A DNA stretch of 64,000 bases from Pleurostoma richardsiae. Lineage: Eukaryota; Ascomycota; Sordariomycetes; Calosphaeriales; Pleurostomataceae. Where the stretch lies: assembly GCA_030052745.1 (NCBI GenBank), contig JANBVO010000046.1, forward strand, positions 124,001 to 188,000, given 5' to 3'. Made by a program: the position numbers and the translations under genes. Below the pieces are notes generated by a model that was not told where the DNA came from, did no database searches, and was given only the letters and a program-made list of their open reading frames with translations. Shown here piece after piece: positions 36,113-47,929 of this stretch (positions are counted from its first letter, which is position 1; every line of letters starts with the position of its first letter).

Positions 36113-39050
36113 TCACCAGTAGGTTGCGCCAGGGAGGCGGTTCCGATGCTCCTTTCGCCGGTACTGGCCGTTGCTCGACACTTGGTTCCCGGTCGGGCTT
36201 CCATCTCCGTCCTTCCCCGTCAAATCTATGAGACGCTCAAGCATCTTCTCATCCGAGCCATTATTGCAATAGACACCCACGCCATCCATTCTCGTGATCA
36301 TCTTGGTCGCCGGCTCGTAGAGAGACTCGAAGACCTTAGCGGCCTGGAACGCCTCCGATGTCCATGCCACCAGGTCCCCAATAGTCAAGCTGGCATTCTG
36401 GCGTAAAAGCTCCTCTCCTTTGGCAGACGTTATGGAGGCCTCGAACCAGCAGGCAAGGACGCCGTTCTTAGCATCCTTCGGAGAGCTGACATCGGCGACA
36501 CGAGTGAGCGTCTCCGAATCCTGCTCCGTCGTCTGAACCGCCAGCTCTCGGACCTGCGTGATGTCCAGATAGCTCTGCGAATTGTTCCCTAGATACCGGG
36601 AAGTATGATGGACGCGGACCTCCACGACAGTGGCCGAGTCATGGACATCCTCGAGCCAAGATAGCTTTGGGTGGTCTCGTGTGTTCACCCTTTGGAAATT
36701 AGCTTGTTGTAGAGACTAACGGCTTGCGAAATAGAGGGTCACTTACGGGATACTCAATGAACCCGCCAAGAACTCGGCAAAGCGACCATGCATCTCCCTA
36801 TGCTCATCCGTATCAGTGTGTGACAGAACGATTCTGAAGTCCCAGTGACGGTGTAGGCAATGGACCCAGATCGGCTCGACCTGCTCCGAAGCCTCTTTCC
36901 GGATGAGATAACTGAAGCCGGCACCGGGACTGCCATCGATGTCGACGATGAAGTCTTCGACCTTTCCGTCATGGAGAGTGCTCCGGCACCGAAATTCATA
37001 GACAACCTTCCGGGAGTAATTCTGCCACATCGGCCTGCGGGTGTGCTCCTCCTTAATGCTTGAGAGGAATTCAGCATCTCCTGCGTAGACGGAGAGTATG
37101 TTGGTGAAAAGAACGTTCTTCGAGCCGCCAACTTCATGGTTCAGCATATCGACGAGTTTCTCGGGGACCCAGCCATTGCTAATCTCGCCAGGACCATTAT
37201 GCGCAAGACCGCTGGATGGAATATCCGTGAGAAAGATGCGGCCGAACTCGAGACGCAGCCCTAGAGAGCCAACCTTGGCTCTCGCACAGCTAATGAGCTT
37301 CTTCAGCGCATTGATGATGTCGGTGTTGAAGTCACTCGCCGAGAAGTCACTACTACTTCCCTGTCCGGAGATTCTGGACGAAGCCTGCTGCCGCATTGTA
37401 TGGTGAAATATGCGAAAAGATGCTTCGTCATCGATCTGGACGCCGGGCACCAAGACGCGCATATCCAGATTAGTCTCATGCTTCGAGGAAGGATTCGAAG
37501 TGGAGGTCGCGTCGAACAGGTCGATAAGCGGCGGTGGCCCCGAGGATGCTCGCGCGGATGGTGAAGGAGTGTTGTTCGCCGCTTCTGCTCCAACCTCCGG
37601 CTCACGCTCGATTCCCTGCACAGCAGAAGACAGAATTCCAATGGATGAACGGCTCTCATCCAAAGCCGACAGGAGGGCATATGGATTCTGCGATGGTGTC
37701 ACGGTCTCCTTGACGTCGAGCATGGCGAGCTTTCGCTCAATTTCAGCCTTCTGGGCCTCCAACATGGCACGCTCATCCAGATGGAGTGACTGGAAGGGTC
37801 CCGGACTGGTACAGGACGATCGCACGGTCGTAGACGGCGCAATACCGTGATAGGAGATGGGAGAGCTGCTGGACTGGATGGGCATGATATCCTCAACACG
37901 GTCAATCCAATTCTCGACCTGGTTCTTTTTTGCCAAACCCGCCACCATAGGTCCATCGTCGAGATCCAAGATGGATTTGGGAGTCTTAGGCGACAGCCGG
38001 CGTCTAGGCGGTGTAGATGCCTTTGGAGTGTAGATGTATTTGAAAAAGGGTCCGAATGGTTGTTGCTTCCCGTTCTCTGGGAACACGCCGGGAACATTGG
38101 GGCCAAAAAGGGATGTGAAACCACGACCGTCGTCCATACGCTGGCAGATGCGAAGACTCACTGACCCGTGCCGCATCTTCTCATACTTTGCTCCAAGGTC
38201 TGAGGTTGCCGGATCCAACATGGTAGATGTAACGATGCTACGGTTGATCAAATCCACGTAACGAGCATCGACTTTGTAGTCCTTCACGCCCTCGGGGTAC
38301 AGGATGTGCTGCGAACGGGGAGGCCGGAGTTTCTTCAACACAAATTCAGTACTGCCGGACTAAAACTCGGGATTAGGGGGGTAGATCTCATACAGATGAC
38401 TCGAACAACGTGTCAAGCTTTCGTTTAGCCATCTCCACCGCCTGCTCCGAGTCGCCACCGATGTAGACGATACCCTTTGTCAGATCCCAGGACATGACCA
38501 CATTGCAGACTTTTTGAAGACTGTTACGGGCCGAGCTGTTCAATAGTCTATCGACCTTCTTTGACTGGTCCATCCGCGCCCAGACAGTCTTGGCTTTGAA
38601 TCTGTGGAAGTCCGGTGGTAAGCTCATGTGAATGGCCTGCTCTGGTCCGCAATCCTCGTGGCCGAACCAAAGGTCGCTTTGTGGTTTCTCGAGCCATTCG
38701 ATGTTAACATCACTTCGAATTGATCCGTCTTCGGTCACCAGCTCCTGGAATCTAAGGCCAGTCTCGAGGGCGGCACCAACGACGGAGAACTGCTCTAGCA
38801 CAGCCTTGATGTCTTCCTTGCGACAGACAACGTTGAACCAATTATTCTTCTCCTCGTATGTGAACTCGCTTGATTCCTAGAGAACTTGTTGATAACGATG
38901 CCGGATAGGTTCTGAGACCTCACGCAGGTGGGTGTGGGTGGAATTTGGACTTACGAAATTGCAATCCTTGAGAGCTTTGATGACCTTCTCTGCTCCCGCA
39001 GGGCTGTACAGCCACATGCTGGACACATAGGCCTGCATGATATCAGACAT
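36113..39050 (-). CDS. Conserved uncharacterised fungal protein with a KH-like segment
   Basis: Four exons (39050-38955, 38876-38394, 38359-36747, 36689-36113) join into 922 residues. Junctions read LKDCNF/ESSEFTYEEK, LDTLFESS/SGSTEFVLKK and AGSLSIP/VNTRDHPK. Residues at about 150-195 (RNSLQKVCNVVMSW, then GIVYIGGDSEQAVEMAKRKL) look like the second half of a KH RNA-binding fold. The middle third is Ser/Pro-rich. The last 400 residues form a conserved globular region (for example VDMLNHEVGGSKNVLFTNIL and RPMWQNYSRKVVYEFRCRST) that I recognise only as a conserved fungal domain of unknown function. Function is unknown; RNA binding is an inference. The start is uncertain. ATG 39050 is the most upstream in-frame one, but the frame stays open and protein-like for about 65 codons before it, without a plausible in-frame ATG. 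Confidence 0.75.
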
Positions 39051-41083
39051 TGCTATGCCTTTGCCGCCAGATGTTCTGTTTAAGAAGTTATTTGCGTTTC
39101 GAGAATGACTGGTAGTAGAAAGACGTTCTAAGCTCAGACGCGATCTTGGTTCATGACGAGGTGTAGGTGGTACGGACAGGTTCTGTTCAGCCAAGTTGTT
39201 GTCAGCCCTGGGGTTTTGTGGAATAGGAACTCCCTTTTTGAAATATCACGTCGGCCTCTTGAATGACCTGAAAGCTAGATTAGGCGATTCAACCTGATCG
39301 ATGAAATCAATGGTGCTCGCCGACAGTATTGAAGAAGGCCGAATAGGTAGATTGGTGTGAGAGGAGGCTCACCTGCAGTTTGCCCGGTCAACTCCAGTCG
39401 ATTCGTCAAGGTCGGCGAGAAGAAAGTGAGCTGCAATACAGAGAGGGATGGATATCCCGGCGCTCAGTGAATGTGTAAGAAGGGGCCGAAAGGCCGGACC
39501 AGAAGTGAAAGTTGCTGCGACTCCCACTCGAAGGTCGAAAGATCCAGGCGAGAGAGCCCCAGGTGCCTAAGTCAGGCAACTAAGGTACCTTACTCAAGGC
39601 GCTTGGCTCGAGGGAAAGCAGGTACCTACGAAGAAGGTGTGTAAGCTCAGGCCGGGTCGCCTGCAGGTTGTGCTCAGTGTGAATGACAGGTTGAGGTCGG
39701 TCTCGTCGACGCAACCAAGGTGAGGTCGGGGATGAGGTGAACAAGGCAGGACGCACAAAGAACAAGAAGCGAAGGCCTTGCTTTGTCCCAGAGTACCTAC
39801 CTGTCTGCCAGGAGTGGAAGGCCCGCCCGTAGGTGACCAGCTTGCAACGGAAGGTGCGATGGGTGCTTGCTCACGCTGCCTTAAGTCCCCAAGGTACCTA
39901 GGTACGGTACTCAAGAAGGAAGCACGGTCTGTCTTCGAGGAGGAAGGACTAGCAGTGCCCCAGGTACCTTTTCTAATCTCAGCTCCTTTCCTTGCAATAG
40001 AGAGAAGACAGAGTCGGCTGAATCAGCGTAAAGGAGGAGATAAATTCTTTCTCTTTCTTGAAGCCGCTTGCCCACCTAGATATCAAGGCGCCACTGGAAA
40101 GAAGCTTTGGCGATACTAGACAACACAAATTGGGAGGGAAAGGTACCGACTCAGGTAGATAGATATCAAGGCACCGCGCCCGAGAATGCTGTAATGGTAG
40201 AGAGAAGGAGTTTGATAAACCATAGCAGAAGCCCTAAAAGGTGTAGGTAGTGATGGGCTGAGGAGTTGAGTAAGGTGCAATCGAGCGTGTGGCCGGCGTG
40301 GACAGGACAACACTCACAGACTTGGCTCAGCTGAGGATAACAACTACTATCTGGTACATTGGGGGGGACGGCAAGAGACAAACGCTCACGGGAGCTCAAT
40401 GGGATCGGTTCTATTTGTCTAAAGAAACGCTGTAATGAGGCCCGGTACTAGATCTGGGTATATGGATAAGACATCAAATGAGCGAGTCCGAATGTAAACT
40501 GTCCAACCTCTGACGGAGATGATGATCATGAACCTCGTAAGTAAAGTAGCTGATAGCTTCCCTCCTGCCCATAGCTGTCCAAACAGTGTCTTCACTGGCA
40601 CCTCGACATGACCACGACCACGAGTGGAAGCGTGACAAACATGGGAGCTTAACAAAGGAGAAACCCGCAATCCCGTCTGCCCGTCTATGCGACCCGTGAG
40701 ACTTGGATCGCGAGGAGCATAGTTGGGACCCGCTTGGGTCTCTCGAGGCTGCGTCCTCTTGAGGCCGGCCTAATAGCCAAGGCCGCCCTTGAAAATGAAC
40801 CTTGAAAGCAGATAGATTTTCCTGCGCGCCGTCCAGTCCAGTATTCGTGACATATACCCCTACCCTTCTAACTCCGTTTTGGCCACAGGGGGTGATATCT
40901 GCCGGCTTGACTCGATCATAAAACGGTCGGACTCTGATGCTCCCATCTAATATTGTGCGAAGATGTATTGGATGACCTTCGCTGTTGGCGGGCTTGCCCG
41001 GCAGCAGATGCTGGTCGTATGCCGCAAGAGCACCGAATGCGGTAATATGGCGTATTCCATCTTCAATTTTCGAGGCCCGTAGG
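39051..41083. other. Leader and intergenic region between the KH-like gene and the She3-like gene
   Basis: About 2 kb. 39051-39260 may be partly coding (see the start problem of the KH-like gene). Between 39580 and 40150 there are at least six copies of a GGTACC-centred palindrome. The 208-codon minus frame at 40474-41100 starts without ATG, has no domain and overlaps the end of the She3-like gene, so I do not call it. Confidence 0.5.
39578..40147. repeat. Cluster of GGTACC-centred palindromic motifs
   Basis: Copies include AAGGTACCTTA near 39583, CAGGTACCTACG near 39620, AAGGTACCTAGGTACGGTAC near 39891-39910, CAGGTACCTTTT near 39961 and AAGGTACCGA near 40140. Single related copies also occur near 43497 (CCTAGGTACCTTAG). 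The spacing is irregular, so this is a motif cluster rather than a tandem array. Confidence 0.6.
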
Positions 41084-42704
41084 TCACTGCGCCCATTCAA
41101 TGTTCTCCTTCACATTCAGAGCCCATCGCAACTTGTTGAGTACTTCGCTTGACTCTGCCAATGTCCTCTCTTGCTGGGCTTCCCTCTCGGCGGCCTTGGT
41201 TTTGATATTGTGCAGGGCATTCTCTTGCTCATTCTTGTAGGCCTGGAACTGACGCGCGATGTCCTCGTTCTGCTGTCGTAGTTCTCTGATGTTACCATCT
41301 TGCTGGTCGCACAAGTCTTTGAGCACCGTAATCTTCTCGTCGTCCTTCCTCCGCTCCTCGAGCAGCTCCCCAACCTCCTTGCCCATGCGGGTCATGGCTC
41401 GCTTCACCTCTTCGCCCTGGTCCTTCCAGTGACTGCTGATGGCGTTGTAGCGGCCTTCCATTAGAGCCGCAAGGTTTGTCGCCTCCTCGACCTGCCGCTT
41501 AGAGTCATCCCGGGTCTGCTCCATTTGGTGCCGCCACGTCTGCTCTCGTTTCAGCGCCTCTCTAGTCCTCTCCCGCTCTAGCTCTACGGCCGCTTGTAGG
41601 CTCTCCACCTGTCTTTCTTTTCTCGCTAAGAGCGTCTTCGTTACATTGGCCTCTAGGAGCCTACTTTCATAATCGGAGATTATCCGTTCCATCTTGTCTT
41701 CCAGCAAGCGGGCGGCCTGTCGTGCCTCCTCCGCCTTCAGCCGCTCGATTTGGATGTCTCGCTTCAACGATTCATTCTCTGAGACGAGGCGGTTGATGAC
41801 ACGGCCTGTCTTTCCGAGGCCCGCTTTGCCAATCGTCGAGTCCCAGCTGGGATCCGCCGCGCTGGCTTCAGCACTGTGGTTCTGACCGCTGCCGGCAGTC
41901 GTGTGTGAAGGAACATTCGAGTTGGTATGTGCCGGCCGCCCTGTGCTTCCAAGACTGCTGTCCCTCAGGGGGATGGCCACACTCCCCGCTCCTAACGGAG
42001 ACCTGAGCCCTATTCCGGGGCTTACTGTCCGCTGGGGTACGTCGAGAATCGGTGGCTGTGGATCGAGGGCTGGTCTAGACCTGTTCAGTTTTAATCTGGA
42101 GCCGGCAGACCTGTCGGTTCCGTTCTGCAAGGGCAGTTGTGTATCTGACGCTGCGGACAGAGCACTGGCATTGCTATTGACGGAGCTTGAGAATGCGGAG
42201 CTTGGGTGTGTCCCTCGTATCGATGGGGAGCTCTCGGAAGTTGAGTCTTCGGATACGCGCCGGTCTTCGTCGAAGCTGGAGACATGCCGTATAGTCGAGG
42301 CCATCCTCCGCGGCATGTCGGGAGTGCCGTGGGGTCCGAGGTGCGAGGTCGAAAGGGCTTGCTGCTTCACTTCATGGTAGAGGGTAGCGCCATTTGCAGC
42401 GTTCCTAGAGTTCATCGTGCTCGGAGAGGCCGGGGTCAATGTTCTCTCCGGGGGCGACGAATGGTCATTTGGCGAAGCAAGTCGTGGTAGGCTCGTTGGT
42501 ACACCTGCTGATACTACGTGCGGTGAGCATTAGCGGGTTGGACAGGCGATGAGCCGGAGGGAAGGAAGATGGAGCCTTGGAGGCTCTTGTTATGAGAATG
42601 TGGGGAGGGATGTTTCAAGTTGTCTCTGACATACCACAGTCGGTGTCTTGGTGGATGGAGAAAGCGGGACTTGGCGAAGAATTACCGTCGTATTGGTCTT
42701 GCAT
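41084..42704 (-). CDS. She3-like coiled-coil protein (SWI5-dependent HO expression protein 3 family)
   Basis: Two exons, 42704-42635 and 42513-41084, give 499 residues starting MQDQYDGNSSPSPAFSIHQD. The short first exon is secured by frame continuity (HQDTDC/VSAGVPTSLPRL) and good splice signals (GTATGT donor, GTAG acceptor). The N-terminal half is Ser/Pro-rich and presumably disordered. From about residue 250 (GKTGRVINRLVSENESLKRD) to the end the protein is a nearly continuous coiled coil rich in Glu/Arg/Gln. This matches the family annotated in filamentous fungi as SWI5-dependent HO expression protein 3. In yeast, She3 links mRNA cargo to a type V myosin. Whether the filamentous relatives do so is not shown by the sequence. 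Confidence 0.78.
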
Positions 42705-45335
42705 CTCTCATTGCAGCCCGAACACGTGTAGGTCGGTTTAAGGAATGGTGACGGAGAGGGTACTGGCCAAGAAGCCTTCTAAGATCCTGGCAATTGTTTC
42801 GGAAGTGCAGGCGCGCGTCTAGGGGACTGGTCGGTGGAGCAGCCGGCTACCGCGAAGGGGTCATTGAATGCTTAGAAGAAGCGTAAGTATCGGAGTTGAC
42901 GCGCTGCACGTGTTGATTTGGATGAAGGAAACGGAGGCCAGTTCGAGGATGAGGACGAGAGCTCTTTTACTCTACTGTCTCTCGGTTATGAAAAACAACG
43001 CGCGGTCTCGCGAGAGGCTGACGGGCTGGACGGATCTGTTGTTTTTCGGTTTTGACGGCCTGTATTTTCCCGTTTAAACAAAAGATCGCGCCCCTTTTAG
43101 CAGACATTAAATTATCAAAGCAACGCGCATGCGCATAAACCGGGCTTTGGGGCGGTTCTGCAGGTCCCCGGGCATCCCCAGGTAAAGAACGATGATGGTG
43201 TTTGGATATGGCCAATGAGGATTTGTTGATGCGGCTTCGTGAGAGAGCGGACGCCAGGGGTCTCCCCTCTTCCCCTTTTTACCACGGCAACGCCGGGAGT
43301 GTCCTTGTGCTGTGCAGCGGGTCGGGGTCCCCCCTGGTAAGGAACGCGCCGCCGCAGTCTCCTGCATCGCGGGGTCTTCCACACTCTGACTAAAATAGGT
43401 CCATATTGATCTGAATGCGCATTATAGGCAAGACGAGATATCCAAGAAGGCGAACACATCGTGGAAAATTGCTGCTTTGATGTACAGTACCTGCCTAGGT
43501 ACCTTAGATAAGGATGTAAGGATCTCATTCACGAGGGTATATGCTGTACGGTGTACCTCCCATCTCTGACCTTAGCAGTCGAGACTTGACCTGTCTCTCC
43601 TCCTGCATGCAAATTCAAAGTACAGCTGTTTGGCCAGGATTCAGACTGCTGTGTCGTGCGAATGTCGCGCATGGAGACATTCTCGCAGGAGTACATTCTC
43701 TGGGCAGCCCCTTACTTGTTCTTTTCCATCTTGACTTAGCCTGACGACCTTCCTCCACCCTCCCGACTAGTAAGTTGAAGTGATGAGAATTTCTTTTTCG
43801 TATACTTCGTACCCCATCGTCAACTCAGCCCCAGGACATCACCAGAACTGAGCTCATGCAAACCAGTGCGGGGATGGGGGCATTTGTTGCCACCCCCAGT
43901 CTGCCAGCCAGCCCCATCGCTCTTTCAAAGAGGCAAGGCAGCCTTGACAGCAGGCAGCCAATACAGAATACCATCCAGGATGGCACATGGGAATCTCAGA
44001 AACCCGTTGCTGCAGCACCTCTGGATCTTACCGAAGGCAGATCGCCCGCGTCTGGTGACACTTCGCCGCCTCCCCTCTTCGCTACCCGCCCGCTATTGAC
44101 GGCGATTCCTCCGGGATGTTCATCATTTCTGCTTTGGTGCGCATGCAGGCATGCAGGCCCAGAATCCCATCGCGGCAGTTATGGTTCTTTGCAAAACGCC
44201 GCAGGCTCACAGGACATCGCACCCTCCATAGAACCTTTAGCACGACAACGCGACGCAGTTCTACTCGTGGTAAGCTGTCTACGGGTGGGCCTGCTGGAGC
44301 CGACTGCCGAGTCCGTCGTGGGTTCGGCCGGTGGCGACGACTTCCCAACAGAATATGTTTTCTGCTCGACGAGCTAGGGGGGGAAGAAAAGCCCAATGGG
44401 AATACTACCTGCCGCTGCTAGTCCATGCTGGGCAACTGAGCAGCCTCAAATGCCCTTTTGGGGGGTGTGCAAGGCCGTTGCAGACGACCCAGCAGGGCCA
44501 GTTCGCATCTCCGCGGGAGGCGAGACCCACCGAGGCCCTCCGGGAGGGGCCGTGGGATCACAGGATTCTGGAATGCCATCACCGAAGTCTCGGCTGAGAT
44601 CCGGCCGCTAGCGGCCAGGAGGGCCTCGTCGCACGGTCACCCCCCTCTCTGCCCCTCACCGGCCTCCCCACCGGCAATCGAATCTTGGTTGAGTGAAAGA
44701 TCTTGGAGACATCCCCGGTGGCCCCCGCTCCTCATAGGAATCTCATGTTACAGATAAATCTGTGAACGTCAGCTGAGATGTTTTGGGCGCAACCTAATAG
44801 CCTAGGCATCTCATGTCGCCATAAGACATACTGCAGCGTCGAAGCTGATGTTAGAAGCGGATGAGGCGTCGACTAGGCTGCTTTGACGGGTGTCAGGTAT
44901 ACCTGATCCCGCGTTGTGGCGTTGATGTGATACTAGTGAATCTGGATCGCCACCGACCGAGGCGGAGAAGGAAGAAAAGGGAAACAAGTTCGCGTCTAGC
45001 CCTCTTTCTGAACGGTCGGCTGGTTTAAGTGGGCTGTGATCTGCAGGGTCTTGCACCAAGTCTGGCTGGGCCGGTCCATATCCTGCGGCTCCAAGCATGG
45101 CACTACAGAATGCCGGGAATCTTGACGGAAATGGCCCCGGCTATCAGTATCAGCACACGCACTTTGTTTAGGGATTTCTGCCACGCCACAGCACCAGATC
45201 GCCAGCAAAGGCAGCTTCTTCACTGGCGGCCATGGCTTCCCCAAAACCATCATTCTCACATCATTCCTGTCCCCATGTCCGGCCCTCTTCACCTGGCCGC
45301 TTCACTCTCCTTAGAGCCCAGGTAGTTCACTCGTT
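42705..45335. other. Long divergent intergenic region
   Basis: 2.6 kb between the She3-like gene and the zinc-cluster regulator, which point away from each other. No gene is supportable. The 173-codon plus frame at 43856-44377 begins with ATG but has no domain, a composition like its other frames and no splice support. A CCTAGGTACCTTAG palindrome lies near 43495. Confidence 0.5.
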
Positions 45336-47929
45336 ATGTCGTTCAGGCAGATACAGCCAGCTCCTGCCTCAATGCCATCTTCTTCAGCCTCGTCCAGGCG
45401 CCAGAGCGAACCCTCTCACGCCGGCTCACAGAATGATTCGAAACATGGCAAGCGCACCAATGTCGTGGCGCAAGCCTGCCGTTTCTGCCGCCAGAACAAA
45501 GCAAAGGTCCGACAGACATCCTCAAGTCTCAGCAGCAACCAAACTTTAGGTGTATTGCGTCACTAATTTTGCATGCAGTGTGACGGAATGCGGCCACGTT
45601 GTGCTACGTGTGTCGATAAGGGCCGACCTTGCGGTTACGAGGGAGAAGCGGGCCAGTCTCGGCAGGCGGCGATGAAGTCGCGTTTAGATACTCTGGAGAG
45701 ACTGTTCGCGCAGCTACAGACGAGGCCGACTGACGAGGCGGGGCATTTGCTTCAGAGAATCAGGTCCACCGAGGACCTGGCCTCCCTCGTTGAGAGCCGC
45801 TCCTACCGGACAGGAAGCGACCCTTACATGGACAGTCAACCGAGCTCTCAACCCTCCATTGCGTATGCTAGCGGCACTCTCGACCTGAACTTTGAGAGCG
45901 AGACGCGGAAGAGGTCACTCAAGGAGGAAGAGATGCTGGGCTATAGCCATCCACCCTCCCTAGAGGCGAGCCCAGCGGAAATGCGTCCCATGATGCAGCC
46001 TAGCGACTTGATTTCTCCTGAAGCCTCGAGTCTGCTTGGTATTGGCCTTCCAGACCCCTCTGTGGTTACAATGGCGATCGATTCCTTTCTGAATAGCAGT
46101 GGAAAGCTGTTCCATGTCTTTTCCCGCGAGCAAGTAGCTAGGTACTATGCCCGTGTATCCCACGGAAAGCAGGTACAGGTTGACAAAGCTGCAGTTTGCT
46201 GTATTTCGGCTGTTGCTGCCGTGGGACTGACATATAGGCACGGCCCTGACGAGGTCGCGGTGCAAAAGGACTTATATGACATCGCAAGGCACTACTATGA
46301 CGACATTATGCAGGCCCATCCGCTCGATGCCATCAAAATCAGCACGTTGCTTGCGGTGTACAACATTATGGGAAAGGCTACCGTGGCTTTTCCCTACGTC
46401 GGTTAGTGCTGCTGGCCGATTTGGAAGTTATCCGGTACTAACATTACCCAGAGGTGGGATTAGGAATTGCGAAGAGATACGGCCTTGATAAGCGCTTGCG
46501 AGATCCCTCGATACAAGCAGAGGATTGGTTTGACTATCGGAGGACCTGGAGAACACTTATGTTCCTCTCAAGGTATTGATTGTCGGTGTCAAGAACTGGA
46601 CTTAGACTAACTACTCGACAGCTGGCTTTCCTTCACACTCGGCTACATCTCGGGCAACGATGTGATTTCTGGCAGAGTACTGGTATGGAAAACGCTCTGA
46701 GCAGTTACAGATTGGTCTGTAAACATACATACTAACTATCCCGCAGCTTTCAGAGATGAATGTCGACGATTCTTCGGACATAAGCGATAGTAAGAGCCTC
46801 CCTAGAAATGTGCTTGTGCTTGCCTATGCTGACATGTAGCAGTAATCCAGACGGAGATGGTTAAGATATCTCTTCTGAAAGCGACCATCCTCCGCATGAA
46901 CCTCGCCTTCAAAGATTTATCTGTTTTGACTATGGACTCCATTGTGGAGGATCTCCGCGACTGGCGCCGACGACTACCGACCTCGCTTCATTTGGAGAAT
47001 CTCGTCATCAGCGACATCCCCGAGAATTCTAGAACATCGGTCTATCATCTTCATTTACTCTATCTAGGTGCCTTCATGCTCCTGTATCGACGACTGTCTT
47101 CTCAATTTCTGAGATCCCACGGCCGCCAAGAGAACCGCGACCTTCTTTGGCCCCCGTCCGAACATGTTGCTCGGCATGCCGAGGAAGGAGTGCTAGCCGC
47201 CAAGGACACTGCACGGCTGTTGAGACTGCTTCTTACACAGAACATGATCTTCAAGAGGTGTTGGCTTGTCATGTGAGCGCCCATCCGCCCGGGAACTACT
47301 TCACCTTCGACTGACTCGTAAATTCCAGTTTCCAAGCCTATACGGCCTGCACAGTTGTACTATATTCTGCAGCGCAGAAGCAGCTGCACTTTTTCCTGCG
47401 GGCAGAGTGGGAAGAAGATCTAGACTCGGCTCGAATCTGTCTCTCAGTCTTGGAATTCTGCGGCACGCTGGACCCTGTTGCTCAGAGGTTCTATGCCGTG
47501 TTGTCGCGTCTGCTACAAGAGGTAGCCCAGTATCAGCCGCACCATCTAGTCACCCAGGGAGTGAGTGGCACTCAAGTTCCGCAATTTGGTCCCGGACGAC
47601 GGATCTATCTCCTCCAGCTCCCGGATAATGCAGATCCACAATGGACCGGCTTCAGTACGTCTTTGCTGGTGATGCTCTGCAGGCCATATGGCGGCCTCGA
47701 AAATAGGGAACTTGCGGAGGAGAACATTAGGATTCATTGGAAAACTAACCCCTTACGCTTCGAACACACACATCTCATTGAGCGTCTTGATTGGGATTTT
47801 GAGGCTGCGCAGCCCTTTCATTGGGACGTCAGCAAGACCCTGTACAGCGGTTCGGCGGACCAGCTCCTTGCTGGTTCAGCGCCAGGTCGTTTCTTAGGAA
47901 GTTCTCAGCCGAGTGGGTGGTCCATATAG
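45336..47929 (+). CDS. Zn2Cys6 transcription factor with fungal-specific regulatory domain
   Basis: Seven exons (45336-45506, 45579-46401, 46452-46572, 46622-46682, 46747-46789, 46843-47272, 47329-47929) encode 749 residues. The zinc cluster is split by the first intron: VAQACRFCRQNKAK joins CDGMRPRCATCVDKGRPCGY, giving Cys spacing x2, x6, x6, x2, x6. A short coiled coil follows (SRLDTLERLFAQLQ). The middle-homology region begins about residue 190 (PSVVTMAIDSFLNSSGKLFH) and includes DAIKISTLLAVYNIMGKATV and VEVGLGIAKRYGLDKRLRDP. It is a nuclear DNA-binding regulator; its targets are unknown. The acceptor of exon 6 is a TAGCAG tandem, allowing two proteins differing by one residue. The long exon 7 keeps one open frame to the stop at 47929. 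Confidence 0.88.

Noticed and set aside
40474-41100. 208-codon minus-strand open frame
   Set aside because: It opens without ATG, has no domain, overlaps the end of the She3-like gene and has a composition like random GC-rich DNA.
43856-44377. 173-codon plus-strand frame beginning with ATG
   Set aside because: No motif, no splice signals and competing open frames of similar length on the same stretch. It is probably chance openness.
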